Shown here piece by piece: positions 52,945-60,752 of a stretch of 64,000 bases of DNA (position 1 is the stretch's first letter; the number at the start of each line of letters is the position of its first letter). The translations under genes were made by a program, and so were the position numbers. The stretch is from Ardenticatenaceae bacterium (lineage in GTDB: Bacteria; Chloroflexota; Anaerolineae; Promineifilales; Promineifilaceae). Below the pieces are notes generated by a model that worked only from the letters and a program-made list of their open reading frames with translations, was not told the DNA's origin and made no database searches. Location: NCBI GenBank assembly GCA_020634375.1, contig JACKBX010000010.1, forward strand, positions 62,001 through 126,000. Reading direction: 5' to 3'.

Positions 52945-54360
52945 CTAATACGCCCCTTTCCCAAATAACGAATGCGGAATCGTTTGCAGCAAAATGCGAA
53001 TATCTAGCGAGAGCGACCAATTTTCGATGTAATAAATGTCCAGCAGGCATAATTCGTCAAAGGTGAGGTCGGAACGGCCGCTTACCTGCCACAACCCCGT
53101 TATCCCCCCAATGACACCCAATCGCTGCCGCTGCCAGGGCTTATACTGCGCCACTTCCTCTTGCAAGGGTGGGCGTGGCCCCACTAGACTCATTTGTCCC
53201 CGCAGCACATTCAACAACTGCGGCAGTTCATCCAGACTGGTACGGCGAATAAAGCGCCCTACCCGCGTCAAACGCGGGTCATCTTTAATTTTGAAGATTG
53301 GCCCATCTGCCTCGTTCAGGTGTTCCAGGTTCGCTTTTTGCAGTTCCGCATCCAACACCATCGAGCGAAACTTGTACATTTTGAAGAGACGGCCGTTCCG
53401 CCCCACACGCTCCGCCGTATAAAGTACCGGCCCCCGAGAATCCAACTTAATCGCCAGCGCAATCATCAACCCGACCAACAACGCCGGAATCCCCCCGACA
53501 CAGACAACGACCAGATCAAGCGCCCGTTTGAGCAGCAATTGAAAAGAGCTAATACGCACATCACGCACGCCAAGCATCGGCACCCCGGCCATATTATTAA
53601 ACTCCACGCGATTCAGGCTTAATTGCAACACATCCGGCACAACCTGCGCACGCACATCATGCTTGTGGCACAACCGCAGCGTAGACAAAACCGCCTGATG
53701 CATCTCGCCGGGCAGCGCAATAAAAACCGTATGCAGTTTGGCGTAGCTCTGCAAAATCATCTCCAAATCGGGCAAAGACCCCAAATGAGGGATGCGTTCC
53801 AGGCCAATATTATTCTCGCCAGAGCCATCATCCAGATAGCCGATGGCCTGATAGCCCAGGTCTGGGCGAGCCATGAGCGTGCGCATCACGCCGCGCCCCA
53901 CCTCGCCAGAGCCAATAACGAGTACACGATCAACCAATTTCCCGCGCCGGTAAAACAGCGAAAGCACGCTGCGCCGCACCAGCCTTGCCAAGCCAATGAG
54001 GATAACGATAAAGATCAGCGCCCAAATAAGCATTAACCGCGAGACAGCCAGGGGACGGAAGAAGAAGGTATAGGCAACCATCAGGGCAATGCCGGTAGAG
54101 GTAGCAAAGCCAACCCGCGCCACTTCATCCAGCCAGAATTCCCCGCGCCGCCGCCGCCATACCTTGTTTTGCGAAAAGGTGAAAATGAGCAGGGCCGTGA
54201 GCAGAATTTGTTGACCAATATACCCGGAATAAGGGTCATAGGCGGTGGTTTCAATGATCCACTCAAACTGGTAACGCACCACATAGGCTAGGGCAAAGGC
54301 GATATTGATCAGGAACAGGTCGCTAATGATGGTGAGGTTGCGGATGGTTTCTCGATTCAT
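52945..54360 (-). CDS. Polyprenyl glycosylphosphotransferase (WcaJ/WbaP type)
   Basis: A 471-residue enzyme that transfers a sugar-1-phosphate to undecaprenyl phosphate, starting exopolysaccharide or O-unit synthesis. Four to five N-terminal membrane segments (up to about residue 130) are followed by a Rossmann-like cytoplasmic region. The catalytic bacterial sugar-transferase domain comes last, with KRALDLVV, KMYKFRSM, RRTSLDELPQL, MSLVGPRPP and GLWQVSGRSDL all intact. It is translationally coupled (ATGA overlap) to the glycosyltransferase gene upstream. It probably works with the other glycosyltransferase at 46.2 kb. Confidence 0.93.
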   Translation of the reverse strand: MNRETIRNLTIISDLFLINIAFALAYVVRYQFEWIIETTAYDPYSGYIGQQILLTALLIFTFSQNKVWRRRRGEFWLDEVARVGFATSTGIALMVAYTFFFRPLAVSRLMLIWALIFIVILIGLARLVRRSVLSLFYRRGKLVDRVLVIGSGEVGRGVMRTLMARPDLGYQAIGYLDDGSGENNIGLERIPHLGSLPDLEMILQSYAKLHTVFIALPGEMHQAVLSTLRLCHKHDVRAQVVPDVLQLSLNRVEFNNMAGVPMLGVRDVRISSFQLLLKRALDLVVVCVGGIPALLVGLMIALAIKLDSRGPVLYTAERVGRNGRLFKMYKFRSMVLDAELQKANLEHLNEADGPIFKIKDDPRLTRVGRFIRRTSLDELPQLLNVLRGQMSLVGPRPPLQEEVAQYKPWQRQRLGVIGGITGLWQVSGRSDLTFDELCLLDIYYIENWSLSLDIRILLQTIPHSLFGKGAY

Positions 54361-55514
54361 GGTATATCAGTCAGAGCGCGTTGGTAAGCAACGGCCGTTT
54401 CCCAACCAGCCCGTGCCCACGAAAACTGCTGCGCCTGGGTCAGTCCCTTTTCCCGCATTGTAGCCGCAAGAGAGGTGTCTTGCAGGACGGCCGTCATACA
54501 ATCCGCCAATTCCTGCACATCAAGAGGATCAAACAACAATGCCGCATCTCCCGCCGCCTCCGGGATAGACGACGTATTTGCCGCCGCTACCGGCGTGCCG
54601 CAGGCCATCGCCTCCACCACCGGCAGTCCAAACCCTTCATACACAGACGGGAACGCCAGCAAAGCCGCCGCATTGTACCAAAGCGACAGTTCCTCATCCG
54701 GCACATAGCCAGTAAAATGTACCCGTTCCTGCAAATTCAACGCCGTCACTCGTGCAAAAATCTCATCATAGAGCCACCCCTTGCCGCCCACCAAAACCAG
54801 GTGGACATCCAGCAAAGGCAAGCGAGCAAAAGCCTCTAGCAGCGTGGGGATATTCTTGCGCGGTTGCAGCGTACCCACATGCAGCACAAAACGCGATGGC
54901 AGCCCACGCCTCTGCCGAAAAGCAGCCACCTCTTCTGCTGGCAATGGCTGGTAAGCCTCATCCACTCCCGGCGTTACCACATCAATCTGCGCCAACGGTA
55001 CGCCAAAAAAGCGATGCACGTCCTGACGCCCCGATTCAGAAATAGTGATCACGCGGCGGGCGCGGCGGCAGGCCTGTGCCGTTTGCCCCTGCAAATAACG
55101 GCGCTGCAAAGATGGGAACCGCTCCGGGTAGTGCATAAAACTCAAATCATAAATGGTCACAATGGCCGGGGCGGGCAGCGCCAGGGGTAATACAAAAGCC
55201 GTACTGTGCAGCAAGTCTATTTTGTGCCGCTTTGCCAGCAGCGGCCAACGCAATTGCTCCCATAAAATGCGTACCAGCCGCCGCTCGGTAGGCCAATGGC
55301 TGCTGACCAATTTCATGCCCTTTGCTGCCAGGTCGCCACCGTGCCGCGTGTAAACTGTGTAATCGTTTTTCGGGGGAAGATGGCGCAAGACCTGGTAGAT
55401 GTATTGATGGATACCGGCGCGCCGGTAGCTTGCTTTTCCGGCGAGCAGGTGGGCATTAATGCCGATCCGTTTGCCGGTGGTGGGAGGGGGAACGGCCGTT
55501 TCATTCAATGACAT
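54357..55514 (-). CDS. Family 4 glycosyltransferase
   Basis: A 385-residue GT-B enzyme with LHVGTLQPRKNIPTLLEAFARL, VHFTGYVPDEELSLWYNAAALLAFPSVYEGFGLPVVEAMACG and the E-x7-E motif. It resembles the other family 4 enzyme at 46.2 kb, and the two are probably paralogues. The first residues, NETAVPPPTTG, are encoded by an ACGGCCGT copy and are unlike the family, so true homology begins near residue 16 (GINAHLL). No good ribosome binding site precedes the ATG at 55514. The gene pairs with the sugar-phosphate transferase gene. Confidence 0.9.
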   Translation of the reverse strand: MSLNETAVPPPTTGKRIGINAHLLAGKASYRRAGIHQYIYQVLRHLPPKNDYTVYTRHGGDLAAKGMKLVSSHWPTERRLVRILWEQLRWPLLAKRHKIDLLHSTAFVLPLALPAPAIVTIYDLSFMHYPERFPSLQRRYLQGQTAQACRRARRVITISESGRQDVHRFFGVPLAQIDVVTPGVDEAYQPLPAEEVAAFRQRRGLPSRFVLHVGTLQPRKNIPTLLEAFARLPLLDVHLVLVGGKGWLYDEIFARVTALNLQERVHFTGYVPDEELSLWYNAAALLAFPSVYEGFGLPVVEAMACGTPVAAANTSSIPEAAGDAALLFDPLDVQELADCMTAVLQDTSLAATMREKGLTQAQQFSWARAGWETAVAYQRALTDIP

Positions 55515-55562
55515 AGCCGCAAATTATAACCCAACTGAGCCACTGTGCAGATTGCTCATTGC

Positions 55563-55591
55563 TTGACTGACTATTTCGCATATGATAGACT
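55563..55591 (+). promoter_or_regulatory. Probable promoter of the LysM lipoprotein gene
   Basis: TTGACT and TAGACT are exactly 17 bases apart, about 110 bases before the start codon. A second TATGAT lies just before the -10 box. Confidence 0.6.
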
Positions 55592-55699
55592 GCGTTATGT
55601 TTAGCAAAGTTTTATGTTGACCCGTCAATTCGGGAATAACAATGTTCCCCTCAAACCTGGGAAAAACCAGGCATGAAGCCAATTGCATAGGAGTGACTC

Positions 55700-56248
55700 A
55701 TGAAACGCACAGGTAATTATATAAAATGGTTTGTTCTCGTCCTCATTGTTGTCCTGGCCCTGTCCGCGTGCGTGCGCCCAGTTCCCGGTAGTGACAATGC
55801 AGAACCAGACACAAGCACCCCCGCAGAAACCCCGGCCATCATCATCCCCACAACACCGCCGGAAGTAACTCAGCCGGAGCCGTATCCAGCACCCGGTGAC
55901 ACAACGGGCGAAACGCCCGCCGCCGGGGAAGATGCAACGGATGCAGGTGGTGATGCAGGAACTGAACCTGCCGCCCCAGCCGAGGAGACAGCACCCGCAG
56001 AAGAAACGGCCCCTGCTGAAGAGGCAACGCAGCCCGAAACGCCGGTCGAACCGGCTCCTGCAGAAGGTGCTGAAGAGACAACCACCCCAACCGGGGAACA
56101 AATTCATATTGTTCAAGCGGGCGAGAACCTCTTCCGCATTGGCCTGCAATATGGGTTTACGTATCAAGAATTAGCCACTTACAATGGCATTGTTGATCCG
56201 AACGCCATTGAGGTTGGTCAGGAAATTCGTATTCCTCCCAGCCAATAG
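55700..56248 (+). CDS. LysM-domain lipoprotein
   Basis: A 182-residue secreted protein. The signal peptide ends in a lipobox (LALSAC), so the mature Cys is lipidated. A long Pro/Glu/Thr/Ala-rich linker (about residues 30-130) with repeated PAEETA and similar units spaces the C-terminal LysM domain. LysM binds glycan, here IHIVQAGENLFRIGLQYGFTYQELATYNGI and QEIRIPP. It probably tethers the membrane to peptidoglycan. No enzymatic domain is present. A promoter is proposed upstream and a terminator follows. Confidence 0.9.
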   Translation: MKRTGNYIKWFVLVLIVVLALSACVRPVPGSDNAEPDTSTPAETPAIIIPTTPPEVTQPEPYPAPGDTTGETPAAGEDATDAGGDAGTEPAAPAEETAPAEETAPAEEATQPETPVEPAPAEGAEETTTPTGEQIHIVQAGENLFRIGLQYGFTYQELATYNGIVDPNAIEVGQEIRIPPSQ

Positions 56249-56275
56249 GTCCACGTTTGAAAATGGCAAGAGATT

Positions 56276-56320
56276 AGCACAAGAGCTAGAGGGTAAGCCC
56301 TCTAGCTCTTGTGCTGTTTT
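56276..56320 (+). terminator. Intrinsic terminator
   Basis: A perfect 18-bp stem (56276-56293 with 56298-56315) with a 4-base loop is followed by GTTTTC. It lies between the LysM gene and the Nudix gene. Confidence 0.9.
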
Positions 56321-56337
56321 CGAGTAAGGTTTTTTCA

Positions 56338-56874
56338 ATGAATGATGGGAATTCTCGTATTGTGTGGCACGGCCGTCCCTGGCAAATGCGTGCCGTAACA
56401 GAACGGTTGCCAAATGGGCAAACAATGGAACGCGCCTTCATCGATCATCCCGGGGCAGTCGTTCTCGTGCCTGTGCAACAAACGGCCGTTGGTTTTAATG
56501 TGTTGATGCTGCGCCAATATCGTGCGGCGTTGGGCGAAACCATTCTGGAGTTACCGGCAGGCACACGCGGTTGGGATGAGAAATGGCTAACCTGCGCTCA
56601 ACGCGAGTTACGCGAGGAAACCGGTTTCCGCGCCGCATCACTCATCTATCTGGGGGAAATTTGGCCGTCGCCGGGCGTGTCGAACGAGCAAATGCGCCTT
56701 TACATGGCTGCTGGACTGGAACCCGACCCGCTGCCCGCCGACGCTGACGAGGAAATCAGTGTGCAGCCCATGCCGTTGCCTGAATTATTGGAGATGGCGC
56801 GGAACGGCCGTATCCACGACGCCAAAAGCATCATCGGCCTGTGGTGGGCGGCGGAATATTTTAGTAATCAGTGA
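56338..56874 (+). CDS. Nudix hydrolase, ADP-ribose pyrophosphatase type
   Basis: A 178-residue enzyme that hydrolyses a nucleoside diphosphate-X substrate, probably ADP-ribose. The Nudix box is complete: G-x5-E-x7-REL-REET-G, seen as GTRGWDE to QRELREETGF. The preceding FNVLMLRQYRAALGETILELPAG matches the ADP-ribose branch. The ATG at 56338 has TAAGG eight bases upstream; an open frame nine codons longer starts inside the terminator and is rejected. Its stop codon lies within the first words of heptamer array L. It is convergent with the Lon-like gene. Confidence 0.9.
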   Translation: MNDGNSRIVWHGRPWQMRAVTERLPNGQTMERAFIDHPGAVVLVPVQQTAVGFNVLMLRQYRAALGETILELPAGTRGWDEKWLTCAQRELREETGFRAASLIYLGEIWPSPGVSNEQMRLYMAAGLEPDPLPADADEEISVQPMPLPELLEMARNGRIHDAKSIIGLWWAAEYFSNQ

Positions 56875-56922
56875 TCAGTGGTCAGTAGCATTCACTGCTC
56901 ACTGTTTACTGACCACTGCCTA
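56863..56922. repeat. Heptamer-word array L (cagtgat / tcactgt family)
   Basis: AGTAATCAGTGATCAGTGGTCAGTAGC is mirrored by TTCACTGCTCACTGTTTACTGACCACTGCC. It fills the whole convergent gap, and its first words include the stop codon of the Nudix gene and its last ones that of the Lon-like gene. It has the same words as arrays G and J. Confidence 0.85.
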
Positions 56923-59316
56923 CAGCTCTTCTTCCTCACTTTCTTCCTCATCATCCCCAAACGACTTTAGCTCCTGTGCCAGCGCCAACAAGCGGCGATG
57001 CACCACTTCGTGGACGGTTCCTTTCGGATATGTGCCATCCGCATGAGGCTGCCCGGCAGGAGTGCCCGTGAGCAGTTCGATTCCTTCGTCAATGGTGCGC
57101 ACCGGCCAGATATGGAATTGGTTGGCGGCAACGGCCGTTACCACATCCTCATGCAGCATCAAATGCACCGCATTACTGGCAGGAATCAGCACCCCCTGCT
57201 CCCCGGTTAACCCGCGTGCCTCACACAAGCGGAAAAAGCCCTCGATTTTCTCATTCACGCCGCCAATCGGCTGAATTTCGCCGCGCTGGTTCACCGAGCC
57301 AGTCACCGCCCGCCCCTGATGAACCGGCAGATCGCTCAAGCTGGAAAGCAGCGCATACAACTCCGTTGATGAGGCGCTGTCGCCATCAACCCCACTGTAC
57401 GTTTGCTCAAACGTCAGGCTGGCAGCGAGCGTCAGTGGTTGATGCTGTGCATACGTGCCGCCCAAGTAGCCTATCAGCGTGTACACGCCCTTTTGGTGAA
57501 TGGGGCCAGACATGTCCGTTTCGCGCTCAATATGTACCACGCCGGATTCGCCCATGTAGGTGCGTGCCGTGATGCGGCCCGGCTGCCCAAAGGCATGTTC
57601 GCCAGTATCCAGCACCGAAAGCCCGTTTACCTGCCCAATCACATCCCCTTCAGTGGCGATGAAGATCAACCCTTCCAGCATGTCTTCGCGGGCTTCTTCT
57701 TCCATGCGGTTGGCGCGATGTTCGCGCTCGGTTAGCGCCGTTTGCACATCTGCGGCTTCAACGGTAGAACTGCCGTGATAACCAGCCCAAAAGCTCGCTT
57801 CCCGCAGCAAATCGGCCACCGCGCCAAAGCGCGTCGTCAACTTTTGTTGATGTTCGGCCAGCCGTGTGCCAAATTCCACTACTTTGGCAACGGCCGTGCG
57901 CCCAAACGGCAGCAGTCCTTCTTCCTGGCAGCGTGTGGCCACAAAAGTTGCATACGCCTGCACATTCTCTGGCGTATACGGCATGATCACGTCAAAATCA
58001 GCCCGCACCTTAAACAGCGTGCGGAAATCTTCATCCTGCTCGTATAACATGTAATAGATGGCCGGGTTACCCACCAACACAATTTTCACATTCAATGGGA
58101 TGGGTTCCGGGCTTAACGATTTCGCCAAAACCTGGCTGGCATCCATCGTTGCCGCCAACTGAATACGCGCCTCATGCGCCTTCAGCGTCCGTTTCAGCGC
58201 TTCCCAGGCCTCGCCGCCATCTTGCAGCAAATCGGCGGCGTCCATAATCAGGTAGCCACCATTGGCGCGATGGATGCTGCCGCATTTGATGTTCGTGAAA
58301 TCGGTCTGTACCACGCCGGAAACCATTTCGTACTCAATGCGCCCAAAGAGGTTGTAATAAGTGGGATTCTGCTCGACGATGACGGGCATGCCCTCCTCTT
58401 TGCTGTTGTCCACCAGCACGTTCACTTCGTAACGGCGCAAGTCAATGTCGCGTTCGCCGTCATCTTCCGGCGGCGCAAAATCGTCAATCTGATTCAAAAC
58501 GTCCTGACGCACCTCTTCCAGGTAAAGCAGCACCTCTTCCTGTTCCTGGTATTGCTCGCGCATGTGTGCAAAAGGATGCTGGATGGTCGACTCGGTAACG
58601 TCGCGGTCAATTTCGGCCACGCGCCGCCGCGCTGCCATTTCTAGCTGCCGGATTTGAGCCAGCACATCATCTAATTTATCGGAGAGCACCTCTTGCTGCT
58701 GCATCAACGACTGGCGTTCGTTGGCCTCTAGCTGCTGGATGGCCTGGGGTGGGAGTGGTTCGCCGTCACGCACGGGAGCCACAACCAGACCAGAGGGGGT
58801 ATTGACGAGATCGAAGCCTTGGGCAACGGCCGTTTCCTGCAACGCCCTTAACATCTCATTTTGCTGCGCTTCAAACTCTTGCCGTACCCCAGCAACCGCC
58901 TGTTCATACACCTCCGTGTCAAAAGCCTGGGGCAAATCATGGCTAAGGGTGGCAATGAGACGGCTCATACGTGCTTGCAGCACCGTGCCCTCCCCAGCAG
59001 GCAAATCAATGGCACGCGGCTGGTGCGGCGTGCGGAAATTATTGACGTACACCCAATCCTTGGGTACAGGGTGGGTGCGGGTACGCTCTTGCAAAAAGCG
59101 CTCAATGGCAGTGGTACGCCCCGTCCCCACTGGCCCCATGATAAAAATATTGTACCCCTCGCTCTGGATGCTGATGCCAAATTCAATGGCCCGCAGGCCG
59201 CGTGGTTGGCCGATAATGGCCGTTGTCGCGGGTAAATCAGCAGTGGTTTCAAAAGCAAAGGTTTGTGGGTCGCACGTAAAGCGTAATTTCTCTGGCGGCA
59301 GTGTGTCTAGCGGCAT
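56920..59316 (-). CDS. Lon-family ATP-dependent protease (LonB/AAA_32-like)
   Basis: A 798-residue protein. The N-terminal ATPase part has a P-loop GPVGTGRTT with Arg67 where Lys is normal. A helical insertion (about residues 140-300) follows, then YLIMDAADLLQDG as Walker B. The C-terminal Lon proteolytic domain has the active Ser in VDGDSASSTEL and Lys in GVNEKIEG. No LAN substrate domain is present, so it is not classical Lon. It degrades or processes unknown substrates. The ATG at 59316 has GGAG six bases upstream; a much longer frame begins in array M and is rejected. The acidic end (EEESEEEEL) overlaps array L. Confidence 0.85.
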   Translation of the reverse strand: MPLDTLPPEKLRFTCDPQTFAFETTADLPATTAIIGQPRGLRAIEFGISIQSEGYNIFIMGPVGTGRTTAIERFLQERTRTHPVPKDWVYVNNFRTPHQPRAIDLPAGEGTVLQARMSRLIATLSHDLPQAFDTEVYEQAVAGVRQEFEAQQNEMLRALQETAVAQGFDLVNTPSGLVVAPVRDGEPLPPQAIQQLEANERQSLMQQQEVLSDKLDDVLAQIRQLEMAARRRVAEIDRDVTESTIQHPFAHMREQYQEQEEVLLYLEEVRQDVLNQIDDFAPPEDDGERDIDLRRYEVNVLVDNSKEEGMPVIVEQNPTYYNLFGRIEYEMVSGVVQTDFTNIKCGSIHRANGGYLIMDAADLLQDGGEAWEALKRTLKAHEARIQLAATMDASQVLAKSLSPEPIPLNVKIVLVGNPAIYYMLYEQDEDFRTLFKVRADFDVIMPYTPENVQAYATFVATRCQEEGLLPFGRTAVAKVVEFGTRLAEHQQKLTTRFGAVADLLREASFWAGYHGSSTVEAADVQTALTEREHRANRMEEEAREDMLEGLIFIATEGDVIGQVNGLSVLDTGEHAFGQPGRITARTYMGESGVVHIERETDMSGPIHQKGVYTLIGYLGGTYAQHQPLTLAASLTFEQTYSGVDGDSASSTELYALLSSLSDLPVHQGRAVTGSVNQRGEIQPIGGVNEKIEGFFRLCEARGLTGEQGVLIPASNAVHLMLHEDVVTAVAANQFHIWPVRTIDEGIELLTGTPAGQPHADGTYPKGTVHEVVHRRLLALAQELKSFGDDEEESEEEEL

Positions 59317-59363
59317 AACTTTCTCCAATGTGTCAAAGGTGGGGAATCTTACTCCGGTATAGA

Positions 59364-59437
59364 GGCAAGTGGCAAATGGTGTTTGCAAGTTTGCAAGTGG
59401 CAAGTTTGCAAGTCTTATACTTGCCACTTGCAAACTC
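59364..59437. repeat. Heptamer-word array M (gcaagtg / cacttgc family)
   Basis: GCAAGTGGCAAATG, then GCAAGTTTGCAAGTGGCAAGTTTGCAAGTC, is mirrored by ACTTGCCACTTGCAAACTC. It fills the gap between the Lon-like gene and the pyrophosphatase-like gene. A short copy recurs at 62210-62225. Confidence 0.85.
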
Positions 59438-59801
59438 ATTTCATGATGATTTCAATCTGAAAGAAACGCTCCTGAAATTCCGTGAGGGCGGCGATTTGTG
59501 CAGGTGTGTACTGCTTGCCGGAAGGGACAACGATAAGCTTGTCGTCATCGTCATTCAGGCGATGGATGAGGGCGATACACTGCCCGGTATAGATTTGCAG
59601 TGGCTCGAAAATGCCCAGCACGTAGGCGTCTAATGCTTCGCCGTCTGGGGAGCGTGTGCCGGGCACATAGCCGTAGTTGAGGGAATAGATGAATCCCCAA
59701 TGAGGATGACAGGAGCCGAGGGGGCGATCGATGGTCAGGGTGACGGTTTGGCCGAGGAATTGACGGCCGTCCGTGACCATTGGGTCTGGCATTACCACCA
59801 T
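59436..59801 (-). CDS. Small inorganic pyrophosphatase-like protein
   Basis: A 121-residue protein with a family I inorganic pyrophosphatase pattern. GFIYSLNYGYVPGT corresponds to YxxNYGxxPxT, and ALIHRLNDDDDKLIVVP corresponds to the late strand with DxxDDK. The metal-binding signature usually written D-x-D-P-x-D is here DGEALD, with Glu and Ala at the second and third sites. The protein is shorter than the bacterial enzyme of about 175 residues. It may hydrolyse pyrophosphate weakly or a related phosphoanhydride. It overlaps the upstream lipoprotein gene by ten bases. Confidence 0.7.
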   Translation of the reverse strand: MVVMPDPMVTDGRQFLGQTVTLTIDRPLGSCHPHWGFIYSLNYGYVPGTRSPDGEALDAYVLGIFEPLQIYTGQCIALIHRLNDDDDKLIVVPSGKQYTPAQIAALTEFQERFFQIEIIMK

Positions 59802-60721
59802 GTGCGGAAACCGAGCGTCTTGCTGCCCACAACCTGCCCATCACTGCGCGAGGCAGCGAGGCGGATTTGCACATCTTCCCCGGCGGGGATGCTGCTTAAA
59901 TCGAGCACCACATGCACCTGCCCAGATTCATCGCTCACGCCCAGGTCGATGGGGATGCTTTGGTCGCTATAGGTGAGGGTGGCAATGAGATGGATGTCGG
60001 AAATGGAACGGCCGTCCGCCGTTTGCGCCGTCACATACAGTACCTGTTCATCACCGGCATACAACACCGGGTATTTCACGGCGGCAGTCAAGTCTACGTT
60101 GCTAACGCCTGCAGAGGAGACGGGGCGGGCGAATTCGCGGCGGTAGACAAAGACCATCTCTGCATCAAAATGGGCCTGTCCCAAGATGCTGACCTGCACG
60201 CGCTGGGCAACAGGCAGTTCAGGCCGCCATTCCAAGCGGGCGTTTTGGAAATATTGCACACGCAGCCCGCCTTCATCAACCTGTGGGGAAAGCGGAAGGC
60301 CAAAAAGCTGCTCACCATTGTGGGTTTCGTAAAAGGTGAGGAATTCGTCTTGAATGGGGTAATCGCTGCCGGGAAGGGTGCGGGAACGGCCGTTACCCGT
60401 CACCGCTGCCAATTCCACATGATCGATACCGGGGAAAGCCCATTCACCCAGAGGAAAGGGCGTGACCTGCTGCTGATCAAACTCCAGGCGCATGGTCTGG
60501 AAATATTGCACGACAGGGCTGTCTGCCTCAGGGCGAAAGGCTTCGGTGATGGCGCTGCCAAAGACGCGCGGCCCGCCGTTAGCCTGATAATACACGGCAA
60601 ACTCCTCCGCGACAGGAATGCCGGTATTGGTAATGGGGGTGGAAACGGCCGTGCTGCCCGCGCATCCCACCAACAACAAAAATAGAAGGATGAATGTTGA
60701 ATGCTGAATGTTGAATTTCAT
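59792..60721 (-). CDS. Lipoprotein of unknown function
   Basis: A 309-residue protein with a lipobox (LLVGC) after a hydrophobic signal (about residues 9-18). Two repeated segments (GGPRVFGSAITEAF to VVQYFQTMRLEF, and EQLFGLPLSPQV to VQYFQNARLEW) suggest two copies of a beta domain. An Ig-like domain ends the protein. No family is certain. The ATG at 60721 is chosen because AGGCGA precedes it and it gives a normal signal length. Its first codons are themselves made of the 7-base words of array N. It overlaps the pyrophosphatase-like gene. Confidence 0.75.
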   Translation of the reverse strand: MKFNIQHSTFILLFLLLVGCAGSTAVSTPITNTGIPVAEEFAVYYQANGGPRVFGSAITEAFRPEADSPVVQYFQTMRLEFDQQQVTPFPLGEWAFPGIDHVELAAVTGNGRSRTLPGSDYPIQDEFLTFYETHNGEQLFGLPLSPQVDEGGLRVQYFQNARLEWRPELPVAQRVQVSILGQAHFDAEMVFVYRREFARPVSSAGVSNVDLTAAVKYPVLYAGDEQVLYVTAQTADGRSISDIHLIATLTYSDQSIPIDLGVSDESGQVHVVLDLSSIPAGEDVQIRLAASRSDGQVVGSKTLGFRTWW

Positions 60722-60745
60722 TCGCCTACTCGTCACTCGCCAACT
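60690..60745. repeat. Heptamer-word array N, partly coding
   Basis: GAATGTTGAATGCTGAATGTTGAATTTC (7-base period) is followed by another short heptad run (CGCCTACTCGTCACTCGCCAACTC). It spans the start of the lipoprotein gene, so its words encode the first residues (KFNIQHSTF) of the signal peptide. Confidence 0.7.
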
Positions 60746-60752
60746 CACCGCT

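Noticed and set aside
59317..59439. N-terminal extension of the Lon-like gene
   Set aside because: It is encoded by heptamer array M and its flank, while an ATG with a good GGAG box lies at 59316.
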